Assembly (NCBI GenBank): GCA_019120475.1
Contig: DWVA01000187.1
Span: 1 to 15,234, forward strand
Source of the DNA: Candidatus Blautia intestinipullorum
GTDB taxonomy: Bacteria > Bacillota > Clostridia > Lachnospirales > Lachnospiraceae
Direction: 5' to 3'
Length of the DNA stretch: 15,234 nt
Shown here: positions 1 through 7,786 of the stretch, one piece after another
How positions within the stretch are numbered: position 1 is the stretch's first letter
How the letters are laid out: each line of letters starts with the position of its first letter
Made by a program: the position numbers and the translations under genes
The notes under the pieces: generated by a model
Seen by the model: the letters and a program-made list of their open reading frames with translations, nothing else
Database searches by the model: none
What the model was told of the DNA's origin: nothing

Positions 1-129
1 GAGATCAAAAGCTGCGGCACCTGCCTGAATTATTACGGTATTTCTGATAAACTGAAGGTGGGGGAAGTGACGAACATGTACGATATTGTAGAGACACTTG
101 CCGCAGCGTCAAAAGTGATAAAGCCATGA
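1..129 (+). CDS. yedF: YedF, sulfurtransferase-like selenium metabolism protein (C-terminal part only)
   Basis: The reading frame is open from the first base to a TGA at 127-129 and gives the last 42 residues of a protein whose start lies outside the window. The visible part contains the motif SCGTCLNYYG followed by a V-G-E-V-T-N-M-Y-D-I-V stretch. I recognise this as the end of the DsrE-like C-terminal domain of YedF proteins, which join a TusA-like N-terminal domain to a DsrE-like domain and are linked by gene context to selenium metabolism. The two cysteines of CGTC (residues 6 and 9 of the fragment) are candidate sulfur or selenium relay residues. The stop overlaps the start of the next gene as ATGA, so the two are probably translationally coupled. 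The family call is fairly firm; the biochemical role of this family is not settled. Confidence 0.8.
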   Translation, partial: EIKSCGTCLNYYGISDKLKVGEVTNMYDIVETLAAASKVIKP

Positions 130-362
130 TCGTCAAAACAGAAAGGTGGATCCTTACCTTTTACAATACCAGCGGAGCTATTGCCGTGGAACGGTTTTGT
201 AAAGCGAAGGGGATTCCGGGACGTCTTCTTCCGGTGCCGCGGGAAATTTCCGCAAGCTGCGGACTTGCCTGGGCTGTTCCGGCGGAAGAGAAGGACAGGA
301 TGTCGGAAGTCATGGAGAATTTTCCGGAGGAAATAGAGGGCGTTTATCAGATAAAACTGTAA
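126..362 (+). CDS. DUF3343 family, putative Se/S carrier-like small protein
   Basis: This encodes 78 residues and starts at the ATG inside the ATGA overlap with yedF. The sequence has the layout of the DUF3343 (putative Se/S carrier-like) family: an N-terminal beta strand (WILTFYNTSGAIAVE), a helix, the G-I-P-x-R-L-L-P-V-P-R segment, and the signature E-I-S-A-S-C-G-L-A-W with a single conserved cysteine at residue 45. The family is small and cytoplasmic. It usually sits beside yedF or cysteine-desulfurase-like genes, as here, which suggests that the cysteine carries or hands over sulfur or selenium; that role is inference. The overlap with yedF implies matched expression. The length is normal for the family and nothing appears broken. 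Confidence 0.82.
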   Translation: MIVKTERWILTFYNTSGAIAVERFCKAKGIPGRLLPVPREISASCGLAWAVPAEEKDRMSEVMENFPEEIEGVYQIKL

Positions 363-375
363 AAAGAAAAGAGTG

Positions 376-609
376 ATGAAAATGAAGGAATATGAAGTGA
401 TCTGGGAAATATTTAATAAATGTCCCAGAAATCAGATGCGGGACGTGTTTGTGGAAGAAGTGGAGATTGAAGACCCGGAGGAATATATAAAGAAAAAGTT
501 CCAGGGCAAAGACGTTTCCTATGAAAAGACAGTGCTGAAGGACGGAACGGTGATCTTTGACATTCTTACGTCCCAGATAAAACAGAGATGCTCCTTTACA
601 GAAATTTAG
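376..609 (+). CDS. Small uncharacterised acidic protein between DUF3343 and a metal-sensing repressor
   Basis: I do not recognise this family. The frame codes for about 77 residues. Three starts are possible: GTG 373, ATG 376 and ATG 382. I chose ATG 376, but 382 is about as likely, because only a weak purine-rich stretch (AAAAGAG) precedes them. The protein is rich in Glu and Lys, with no membrane segment or signal peptide. It looks like an alpha/beta fold: a helix around EYEVIWEIFNKC, an acidic region (EEVEIEDPEEYIKKKF), then beta strands ending in R-C-S-F-T-E-I. There are two cysteines but no CxxC motif. It lies 13 bases after the DUF3343 gene and its 3' end carries the -35 box of the next gene's promoter. 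Position suggests an accessory role in the Se/S locus; there is no sequence evidence for a function. Confidence 0.6.
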   Translation: MKMKEYEVIWEIFNKCPRNQMRDVFVEEVEIEDPEEYIKKKFQGKDVSYEKTVLKDGTVIFDILTSQIKQRCSFTEI

Positions 610-624
610 GTGCTGTGCTATAAT
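595..624 (+). promoter_or_regulatory. Sigma-A promoter of the metal-sensing repressor gene
   Basis: The -35 box TTTACA (595-600) and a perfect TATAAT (619-624) are 18 bp apart, with an extended TG one base before the -10 (TGCTATAAT). Transcription should start near 631, about 20 bases before the repressor start codon. The -35 lies within the last codons of the preceding gene. This gives the repressor and the ATPase gene a start independent of yedF. Repressors of this class often bind their own promoter, but I see no clear G-rich palindromic operator here. Confidence 0.75.
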
Positions 625-651
625 GACATTTGTGCGGCGGAAAGGAGAAAC

Positions 652-942
652 ATGAGCGAAAAAAATGAAAAACATCATCACAGCCATGCACAGACGAAGG
701 CTGTACTTAACCGCCTTTCCAGAGCCATTGGCCATCTGGAATCCATCAAACGTATGGTAGAGGACGGGCGGGACTGTTCTGAGGTTCTGATCCAGCTTTC
801 GGCAGTGAAATCCGCCATTAATAATACGGGAAAGATCATTCTCCAGGATCATATCGAACACTGTATCGTGGATGCCGTAGAGCATGGGGACAGGGACGCC
901 ATAAAGGAACTGGAGAAGGCGATCGACAGATTCATGAAATAA
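652..942 (+). CDS. CsoR/RcnR/FrmR family metal-sensing transcriptional repressor
   Basis: This encodes 96 residues starting at ATG 652, which follows a good ribosome binding site (AAAGGAG, 641-647). An in-frame extension back to 610 exists but would overlap the promoter, so I reject it. The protein is all-helical and belongs to the DUF156/CsoR family: a basic first helix (V-L-N-R-L-S-R-A-I-G-H-L-E-S-I) followed by the conserved D-G-R-D-C and an H-x-x-x-C in the second helix. The putative ligands are Cys42, His67 and Cys71, matching the C-H-C copper(I) site of CsoR. The N-terminus adds a His-rich tail (HHHSH). Members act as dimers or tetramers that release DNA on binding copper, nickel or cobalt, persulfide or formaldehyde. 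The C-H-C pattern favours Cu(I), or a thiol or persulfide signal, but the ligand cannot be fixed from sequence alone. No copper pump or chaperone gene is adjacent; the neighbours are the Se/S genes and an Mrp ATPase. Confidence 0.88.
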   Translation: MSEKNEKHHHSHAQTKAVLNRLSRAIGHLESIKRMVEDGRDCSEVLIQLSAVKSAINNTGKIILQDHIEHCIVDAVEHGDRDAIKELEKAIDRFMK

Positions 943-1026
943 GATTTTATACCTGAACGGAGACACAGTAAAGAAACAGATATGTGCCGATGTCAGATAA
1001 ATAAAGATATCAGAAGGAGAAGTAAA

Positions 1027-1857
1027 ATGGCAAAAGAATGTAACAGTACTACATGTGACAAGTCAAGCTGTGAAGGCTGCTCACAGAAAAATAAGCCTCA
1101 GGATCTGAGAGCCGCAGCCAACGCTTTGTCTGCTGTGAAGCATGTTGTGGGAATCGTCAGCGGAAAAGGAGGCGTAGGAAAATCCTTTGTAACAGCGTCT
1201 CTGGCAAACCGCATGGCGGCAAAGGGAATGAAAGTCGGTATTCTTGACGCGGATATCACAGGACCGTCCATTCCGAAAATGTATGGTCTGAAAGGTGCGG
1301 CCCAGGCGGATGATAACGGCATTTACCCTATGGAAACAGAGAATGGGATCAAAGTGATCTCTATTAACCTGATGCTTCCTACCGAGGATACGCCGGTAAT
1401 CTGGAGAGGACCGATCCTGGCGAATATGGTAAAACAGTTCTGGACAGATGTGGTATGGGGACCGCTTGACTATCTTTTTGTGGATATGCCTCCGGGAACA
1501 GGAGATGTTCCTCTGACAGTATTCCAGTCCCTTCCTGTGGACGGAATCGTGATCGTAAGCTCCCCTCAGGATCTTGTCCGCATGATCGTGAAAAAAGCGT
1601 ATAACATGGCGGAGATGATGAAAATTCCGGTTCTCGGGATCGTAGAGAATTACAGCTATGTAAAATGTCCTGACTGCGGAAAAGAGATCAAGGTCTTTGG
1701 CGAGAGCCATATTGATGAGATTGCGGAAGAACTGAAGGTTCCGGTCCTGGGGAAAATGCCGGTGGAGGCGCAGTTCGCTGAAAAGGCGGATCAGGGTCTG
1801 TTCCATCAGGTGACAAATACGTATCTGGAAGGGGCAGAGAATCATCTTCCTGCCTAA
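1027..1857 (+). CDS. Mrp/NBP35 family P-loop ATPase, iron-sulfur cluster carrier
   Basis: This encodes 276 residues. ATG 1027 has a strong ribosome binding site (AGAAGGAGAAG just upstream); an in-frame start at 982 has none. The deviant Walker A motif GKGGVGKS is at residues 46-53, with D-A-D-I-T-G-P-S-I-P following and V-D-M-P-P-G-T-G-D as the Walker B/switch region. A C-P-D-C pair (Cys214, Cys217) matches the cluster-binding CxxC at which two subunits share a [4Fe-4S] cluster. The N-terminus adds four cysteines (5, 10, 15, 18), recalling the N-terminal cluster of NBP35, although the spacing differs. The family transfers Fe-S clusters to target proteins in the cytoplasm. The gene lies 84 bases after the metal-sensing repressor with no terminator between, so co-transcription is likely. 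The family call is firm; the client proteins are unknown. Confidence 0.92.
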   Translation: MAKECNSTTCDKSSCEGCSQKNKPQDLRAAANALSAVKHVVGIVSGKGGVGKSFVTASLANRMAAKGMKVGILDADITGPSIPKMYGLKGAAQADDNGIYPMETENGIKVISINLMLPTEDTPVIWRGPILANMVKQFWTDVVWGPLDYLFVDMPPGTGDVPLTVFQSLPVDGIVIVSSPQDLVRMIVKKAYNMAEMMKIPVLGIVENYSYVKCPDCGKEIKVFGESHIDEIAEELKVPVLGKMPVEAQFAEKADQGLFHQVTNTYLEGAENHLPA

Positions 1858-1964
1858 ACGGTATATCGGACAGAAAATGAACGCCGCGTCTGCCGCGGCA
1901 TTCAATAAAAACCAAGCTCTCAAAATACAAGGGCCGACAGGCCGGACAGAGAAAGGAGTTTCTT

Positions 1965-4900
1965 ATGAGTAACGTAAGACGCGTTTATGTAGAAAAGAAA
2001 CCTGCCTATGCCGTCGAGGCAAAAGAATTGAAACATGAAATAAGCAGCTATCTGGGAATTCAGGCAGTTTCCGCTGTAAGAGTGCTGATCCGCTACGATG
2101 TGGAAAACATTTCTGACGAGGTTTTTGAAAAAGCCTGCAGAACAGTATTTGCAGAGCCTCCTGTAGATGAACTTTTCCGGGAAAAATTTGACGCGGCAGA
2201 AAACGCCAGGATTTTTTCTGTGGAGTATCTTCCCGGACAGTTTGACCAGAGAGCGGATTCCGCAGTACAGTGCGTACAGTTCCTGGATGAAAAGGCGCAG
2301 CCGATCATCCGCTCTGCCACCACTTATGTAATAGAAGGAAACATAACTGACGAAGAATTTGAATCTATTAAGCATCACTGTATAAACCCGGTGGATTCCC
2401 GTGAAACAGGCATGGAAAAGCCGGAGACTCTGGTCACAGTATTTCCGGAACCGGAGGATGTGAAGATTCTTGACGGTTTTAAGGATATGCCTGAGGAAGA
2501 ACTGAAGAAAGTTTATGATTCTCTGAATCTTGCCATGACTTTCCGTGATTTTCTTCATATTCAGAATTATTTCAGAGGAGAAGAAAAGCGCGATCCTTCC
2601 ATGACGGAAATCCGTGTTCTGGATACCTACTGGTCTGATCACTGCCGCCATACGACTTTCTCTACAGAACTTACAGACGTAAAGTTTGACGAAGGCGATT
2701 ACAAAGAACCGATCGAAAATACTTACCGCCAGTATCTGAAGGACAGAGAAGAACTGTATAAAGGACGGAGCGACAAGTTTGTCTGCCTGATGGATCTGGC
2801 TCTGACCGCAATGAAAAAACTGAAGGCGGAGGGCAAACTTCAGGATCAGGAGGAGTCTGACGAGATCAATGCCTGCAGTATCGTGGTTCCGGTAGATGTG
2901 GACGGCAAAGAAGAGGAATGGCTCATCAATTTCAAGAATGAGACGCACAATCATCCTACTGAGATTGAACCGTTCGGCGGAGCAGCCACCTGCCTTGGCG
3001 GAGCGATCCGCGATCCGCTTTCCGGAAGAACCTATGTATATCAGGCAATGCGTGTGACCGGAGCAGCCGACCCGACAGTTTCCGTGAAAGAAACTTTAAA
3101 GGGCAAGCTTCCGCAGAAAAAACTGGTGCGAGGAGCAGCTCACGGATACAGTTCCTATGGAAATCAGATCGGTCTTGCCACCGGTTATGTAAAAGAAATC
3201 TATCATCCGGATTATGTGGCAAAACGTATGGAGATCGGCGCTGTTTTAGGCGCAGCTCCCAGACGTGCGGTGATCCGTGAAAATTCCGATCCGGGAGATA
3301 TCATTATCCTGCTGGGAGGACGTACCGGACGAGACGGTATCGGCGGCGCAACTGGTTCTTCAAAAGTACACACAGAGGCTTCTATTGAAGTCTGCGGCGC
3401 AGAAGTCCAGAAAGGAAACGCTCCTACCGAGAGAAAAATTCAGAGAATGTTCCGCAGAGAGGAAGTCAGCCACATTATCAAAAAGTGCAACGATTTCGGC
3501 GCAGGCGGCGTTTCTGTGGCAATCGGCGAGCTGGCGGACGGCCTTCGGGTAAATCTTGACAAAGTTCCGAAGAAATATGCAGGTCTGGACGGGACAGAGA
3601 TCGCTATCTCCGAATCCCAAGAGCGTATGGCGGTTGTTGTGGATCCAAAAGATGTGGATACCTTCCTGAACTATGCGAATGAGGAAAATCTGGAAGCAGT
3701 TCCTGTGGCTGTTGTTACAGAAGAGCCCAGACTGGTCCTTGTATGGAGAGATAAAGAAATCGTTAATATTTCCCGCGCCTTTCTGGATACCAATGGCGCT
3801 CATCAGGAAACCGCTGTGGAAGTGGAGATCCCGAACCGGGAAGGCTGTATGCTTACAGAACGCAAAGACGTACCGGATGTGAAAGCAAAATGGCTGGAAA
3901 CACTGGCTGATCTGAACGTCTGCTCCCAGAAGGGTCTTGTGGAGATGTTCGACGGCTCTATCGGAGCGGCAAGCGTACTGATGCCCTACGGCGGCAAATA
4001 TCAGATGACAGAAACTCAGGCTATGGTTGCCAAGGTTCCTGTATTAAAAGGAAACACTAATACAGTAACAATGATGAGCTACGGCTTTGACCCCTATCTT
4101 TCTTCCTGGAGCCCCTATCACGGAGCCGCTTATGCGGTGACAGAATCTGTTGCCAGAATCGTGGCTACCGGAGGAGATTACCGTAAGATCCGCTTTACAT
4201 TCCAGGAGTACTTCCGCCGGATGACGGAAGATCCGAAACGCTGGAGCCAGCCTTTTGCAGCTCTTCTCGGCGCTTACGCCGCCCAGCTTGGCTTCGGGCT
4301 TCCTTCTATCGGAGGAAAGGACAGTATGTCAGGAACCTTTAACGATATTGACGTTCCGCCTACACTTGTATCCTTTGCTGTAGACACAGGAAAGCTTCAG
4401 GATGTGATCACTCCGGAGTTTAAAAAAGCCGGAAGCAAACTGGTTTGGCTCAGGGCGCCCAGAGATGCTTACGATCTTCCTGATTATCAGGGAATTATGG
4501 AACAGTACGGCAAGGTGCATGAGGATATGCAGAAAGGTTATGTTCTTTCCGCTTATGCTCTGGACCGCCACGGCATCGCTGCCGCTGTTTCCAAAATGGC
4601 CTTTGGAAACGGATTCGGCGTAAAAATCGAACATAATCTGGATCCGAGAGATTTCTTTGCTCCGGGCTTCGGAGACCTGATCCTGGAAGTCCCGGATGGA
4701 AAAGTGGGAGCTCTCTCCATTACTTATACAGTGATCGGCGAAGTAACAGACGACGGCAGGTTTTCATACGGAAATACCGAAATTTCTCTGAAAGAGGCGG
4801 AAAAGGCATGGAAGGGCACTCTGGAAAGAGTATTCCGCACTGTTTCAGATGAAAATTCAGACGGTCCTACAGGCATCATAGTGAAGCCGGAAGATCCGGA

Positions 4901-5762
4901 CAGTGTGATCGAAAACGGCGTATACCGTACATCCAGGATTTATGTATGCAATCATAAGGCGGCGAAGCCGAGAGTATTTATTCCGGTATTCCCTGGAACC
5001 AACTGCGAGTACGACAGCACCCGCGCTTTTGAAAGGGCAGGAGCCGAGGTTGATGTCAAAGTGTTCCGCAACCTGACGGCTGAGGATATCCACGATTCCG
5101 TGGAAGTGTTTGAAAAGGCCATTTCCCAGGCGCAGATCATTATGTTCCCCGGCGGTTTCTCCGCAGGCGATGAGCCGGACGGTTCTGCGAAATTCTTTGC
5201 CACCGCGTTCCAGAACGCGAAGATAAAAGAAGCGGTCATGAAGCTTCTTCATGAAAGAGACGGCCTTGCTCTTGGAATCTGCAACGGTTTCCAGGCGCTT
5301 ATCAAGCTGGGACTTGTGCCTTACGGCGAGATCTGCGGACAGAAAGAAGATTCTCCTACACTGACGTATAATACCATTGGCCGTCATATTTCCAAGATGG
5401 TCTATACAAAGGTAGTAAGCAATAAATCTCCATGGCTCCAGAAAGCAGAGCTGGGAGGCGTTTACTGCAATCCGGCTTCCCACGGAGAGGGACGTTTTGT
5501 AGCAAGTGACGAGTGGATCGGCAGGCTTTTTGCCAACGGACAGGTAGCTACCCAGTATGTAAGCGCGGACGGAGAACTTTCCGGCGACGAGGAGTGGAAT
5601 GTCAACGGCTCCTACGCAAATATCGAGGGAATCACAAGCCCGGACGGCCGCGTGCTGGGCAAGATGGCGCACAGTGAGCGCCGCGACAACGGCGTTGCGG
5701 TCAATATTTACGGAGAACAGGATATCCGTATCTTTGAGTCCGGTGTCGAGTACTTTAAATAA
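1965..5762 (+). CDS. purL: Phosphoribosylformylglycinamidine (FGAM) synthase, single-chain form
   Basis: This 1265-residue protein makes FGAM from FGAR, glutamine and ATP, the fourth step of de novo purine synthesis. It is the long fused form: the synthetase part comes first, with W-S-D-H-C-R-H-T-T-F from residue 223, the E-T-H-N-H-P-T-E-I-E-P-F-G-G nucleotide/FGAR site around residues 326-339, and G-G-K-D-S-M-S-G from residue 783. A class I glutaminase domain starts near residue 1003 and has all its catalytic residues: Cys1106 in L-G-I-C-N-G-F-Q, His1173 and Glu1175 in A-S-H-G-E-G-R-F. No separate purQ or purS is therefore needed. The length fits the roughly 1240-1290-residue clade of clostridia and relatives. 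ATG 1965 follows AAAGGAG (1952-1958). No other pur gene adjoins it. No purine riboswitch or clear promoter is visible in the 107 bases upstream. Confidence 0.97.
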   Translation: MSNVRRVYVEKKPAYAVEAKELKHEISSYLGIQAVSAVRVLIRYDVENISDEVFEKACRTVFAEPPVDELFREKFDAAENARIFSVEYLPGQFDQRADSAVQCVQFLDEKAQPIIRSATTYVIEGNITDEEFESIKHHCINPVDSRETGMEKPETLVTVFPEPEDVKILDGFKDMPEEELKKVYDSLNLAMTFRDFLHIQNYFRGEEKRDPSMTEIRVLDTYWSDHCRHTTFSTELTDVKFDEGDYKEPIENTYRQYLKDREELYKGRSDKFVCLMDLALTAMKKLKAEGKLQDQEESDEINACSIVVPVDVDGKEEEWLINFKNETHNHPTEIEPFGGAATCLGGAIRDPLSGRTYVYQAMRVTGAADPTVSVKETLKGKLPQKKLVRGAAHGYSSYGNQIGLATGYVKEIYHPDYVAKRMEIGAVLGAAPRRAVIRENSDPGDIIILLGGRTGRDGIGGATGSSKVHTEASIEVCGAEVQKGNAPTERKIQRMFRREEVSHIIKKCNDFGAGGVSVAIGELADGLRVNLDKVPKKYAGLDGTEIAISESQERMAVVVDPKDVDTFLNYANEENLEAVPVAVVTEEPRLVLVWRDKEIVNISRAFLDTNGAHQETAVEVEIPNREGCMLTERKDVPDVKAKWLETLADLNVCSQKGLVEMFDGSIGAASVLMPYGGKYQMTETQAMVAKVPVLKGNTNTVTMMSYGFDPYLSSWSPYHGAAYAVTESVARIVATGGDYRKIRFTFQEYFRRMTEDPKRWSQPFAALLGAYAAQLGFGLPSIGGKDSMSGTFNDIDVPPTLVSFAVDTGKLQDVITPEFKKAGSKLVWLRAPRDAYDLPDYQGIMEQYGKVHEDMQKGYVLSAYALDRHGIAAAVSKMAFGNGFGVKIEHNLDPRDFFAPGFGDLILEVPDGKVGALSITYTVIGEVTDDGRFSYGNTEISLKEAEKAWKGTLERVFRTVSDENSDGPTGIIVKPEDPDSVIENGVYRTSRIYVCNHKAAKPRVFIPVFPGTNCEYDSTRAFERAGAEVDVKVFRNLTAEDIHDSVEVFEKAISQAQIIMFPGGFSAGDEPDGSAKFFATAFQNAKIKEAVMKLLHERDGLALGICNGFQALIKLGLVPYGEICGQKEDSPTLTYNTIGRHISKMVYTKVVSNKSPWLQKAELGGVYCNPASHGEGRFVASDEWIGRLFANGQVATQYVSADGELSGDEEWNVNGSYANIEGITSPDGRVLGKMAHSERRDNGVAVNIYGEQDIRIFESGVEYFK

Positions 5763-5804
5763 AATAGTCTGACGGAGGAACCGGCAGAAGAATCCGGTCG
5801 GAGT

Positions 5805-5832
5805 ATCATCCGGGACAGCCGTCCCGGATGAT
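5805..5832 (+). promoter_or_regulatory. Perfect 12-bp hairpin just upstream of the thrS ribosome binding site
   Basis: ATCATCCGGGAC (5805-5816) and GTCCCGGATGAT (5821-5832) are exact inverted repeats around a 4-base loop, AGCC. A smaller stem, ACCGG (5780-5784) with CCGGT (5794-5798), precedes it. The hairpin ends 11 bases before the GGAGG of thrS (5844-5848) and is followed by GTAAAATTG, not a T run, so it is not a standard intrinsic terminator. It could be an mRNA processing or stabilising element, or a translational operator. The 94-base gap is too short for a T-box leader and lacks the T-box TGGNACCGCG motif. Confidence 0.6.
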
Positions 5833-5856
5833 GTAAAATTGAAGGAGGCAATCGAA

Positions 5857-7782
5857 ATGATTATTACATTGAAAGACGGGTCGAAGAAGGAATATTCCGA
5901 AGCGAAATCCGTCATTGATATTGCGGCGGATATCAGCGAAGGCCTGGCGCGGGCAGCCTGCGCCGGCGAAGTGGACGGAGAGGTTGTAGATCTTCGTACC
6001 GTGATCGACAGAGACTGCCAGCTGAATATCCTTACTTTTGACAGCGAAGGCGGCAGAGCCGCGTTCCGTCATACGACTTCTCATATTATGGCCCAGGCGA
6101 TCAAACGTCTTTATCCGGATGTGAAACTCGCCATCGGACCGTCTATTGACGACGGCTTTTATTACGATGTGGACAGCGAGCAGCCCATTACCGCAGAGGA
6201 TCTTACAAAGATCGAGGCGGAAATGAAGAAGATCGTAAAAGAAAATCTTGCCATCACAAGATTTACAAAGCCAAGAGAAGAGGCTGTCGCTTATTTTAAA
6301 GAGAAAAATGAGCCGTACAAAGTAGAACTGATCGAGGATCTTCCGGAAGACGCGGAGATCAGTTTCTACCAGCAGGGTGAATTTGTAGATCTTTGCGCAG
6401 GCCCTCACCTGATGACCACAAAGCCGGTAAAAGCCTTCAAACTTACCAGCCTTGCCGGCGCTTACTGGAGAGGCAGCGAAAAAAATAAAATGCTTACCAG
6501 AATTTACGGAACATCTTTCACAAAGAAAGCTGATCTGGAGGAATATATCACCCGCCTGGAAGAAGCAAAAAAGCGCGACCACAGAAAGCTTGGAAAAGAA
6601 CTTGGACTGTTTATGATGAGGGAAGAGGGACCGGGATTCCCGTTTTTCCTTCCAAAGGGAATGGTCCTGAAGAATACTCTTCTGGATTACTGGAGAGAGA
6701 TTCACGAAAAAGCCGGATATGTAGAGATCTCCACACCGATCATGCTGAGCCGCCATCTGTGGGAGACTTCCGGACATTGGGATCACTATAAAGAAAATAT
6801 GTATACGACAGTTATCGATGATACAGATTTTGCCATTAAACCGATGAACTGTCCGGGCGGCATCCTGGTGTACAAGTCAGAACCCCGTTCTTATAAGGAT
6901 CTTCCTCTGCGGATGGGCGAGCTTGGCCTTGTTCACCGTCATGAAAAATCCGGCCAGCTTCATGGTCTGATGCGTGTGCGCTGCTTTACTCAGGACGATG
7001 CACATATCTTTATGATGCCGGAACAGATCCGCGATGAGATCAAAGGCGTGGCAAAACTGATCGACAGTGTATACCAGCTTTTCGGCTTCAAATATCATGT
7101 AGAACTGTCCACCCGTCCGGAAGATTCCATGGGAAGCGACGAGGACTGGGAGATGGCTACAGAAGGCTTAAGAGGAGCTCTTGACGATCTTGGCCTTGAC
7201 TATGTGGTAAACGAAGGAGACGGAGCTTTTTATGGTCCAAAGATCGACTTCCATCTTGAGGATTCCATAGGAAGAACCTGGCAGTGCGGTACGATTCAGC
7301 TTGATTTCCAGCTTCCGCTGCGTTTTGAGTGCGAATATACAGGCGCTGACGGTGAGAAGCACCGCCCCATCATGATCCACAGAGTCGCATTCGGTTCCAT
7401 TGAACGCTTTATCGGTATCCTGATCGAGCATTTTGCCGGCGCATTTCCGACCTGGCTTGCTCCTGTGCAGGTAAAAGTCCTTCCGATTTCTGAAAAACAT
7501 ATGGAATACGGAGAGAAGGTCCTGGCGGAACTGAAAGAGGCCGGAATCCGCGCGGAAATAGATCCGCGTGCGGAAAAGATCGGGTATAAGATCCGTGAGG
7601 CCCGCCTTCAGAAGATCCCTTATATGCTGGTAGTAGGAGCAAAAGAGGAAGAAGAAGGCAAAGTGTCTGTCCGCAGCCGTTTTCTGGGAGACGAGGGCGC
7701 GAAACCTCTTGACGAATTTATCTGTGCTGTGAAGAAAGAAATCAAGAACAGAGAAAACAGAAAAGTAGAAGTGACAGAATAA
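5857..7782 (+). CDS. thrS: Threonyl-tRNA synthetase
   Basis: This 641-residue class II enzyme charges tRNA-Thr with threonine. In order it has an N-terminal TGS domain (about 1-62), an editing domain with H-T-T-S-H (His72, His76) and C-A-G-P-H (Cys180, His184) that clears mischarged Ser-tRNA, a catalytic core (about 245-535), and a C-terminal anticodon-binding domain starting near V-K-V-L-P-I-S. The zinc ligands that select threonine are present as Cys332, His383 and His508, matching E. coli Cys334, His385 and His511. Motif 3 is G-S-I-E-R-F-I-G-I-L-I-E-H. The length matches full bacterial ThrRS. ATG 5857 is chosen because GGAGG lies 8 bases upstream; an in-frame TTG at 5839 precedes that site. 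A hairpin, not a T-box, precedes the gene. aroD follows after four bases. Confidence 0.97.
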   Translation: MIITLKDGSKKEYSEAKSVIDIAADISEGLARAACAGEVDGEVVDLRTVIDRDCQLNILTFDSEGGRAAFRHTTSHIMAQAIKRLYPDVKLAIGPSIDDGFYYDVDSEQPITAEDLTKIEAEMKKIVKENLAITRFTKPREEAVAYFKEKNEPYKVELIEDLPEDAEISFYQQGEFVDLCAGPHLMTTKPVKAFKLTSLAGAYWRGSEKNKMLTRIYGTSFTKKADLEEYITRLEEAKKRDHRKLGKELGLFMMREEGPGFPFFLPKGMVLKNTLLDYWREIHEKAGYVEISTPIMLSRHLWETSGHWDHYKENMYTTVIDDTDFAIKPMNCPGGILVYKSEPRSYKDLPLRMGELGLVHRHEKSGQLHGLMRVRCFTQDDAHIFMMPEQIRDEIKGVAKLIDSVYQLFGFKYHVELSTRPEDSMGSDEDWEMATEGLRGALDDLGLDYVVNEGDGAFYGPKIDFHLEDSIGRTWQCGTIQLDFQLPLRFECEYTGADGEKHRPIMIHRVAFGSIERFIGILIEHFAGAFPTWLAPVQVKVLPISEKHMEYGEKVLAELKEAGIRAEIDPRAEKIGYKIREARLQKIPYMLVVGAKEEEEGKVSVRSRFLGDEGAKPLDEFICAVKKEIKNRENRKVEVTE

Positions 7783-7786
7783 GAAA

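Noticed and set aside
1881..1900. GC-rich inverted repeat (GCCGCG and CGCGGC) as a terminator after the Mrp gene
   Set aside because: The stem is only about 6 bp and is followed by ATTCAATAAAA, with no T run.
5763..5856. T-box leader for thrS
   Set aside because: The gap is only 94 bases and lacks the T-box antiterminator motif and a terminator T run.
4857..5915. Long minus-strand frame (352 codons) over the end of purL
   Set aside because: It is antisense to the catalytic glutaminase domain of purL and its product looks like no protein; it is a shadow of codon bias. The same applies to 1920-2954, 5806-6786, 7168-8067 and the other minus-strand frames.
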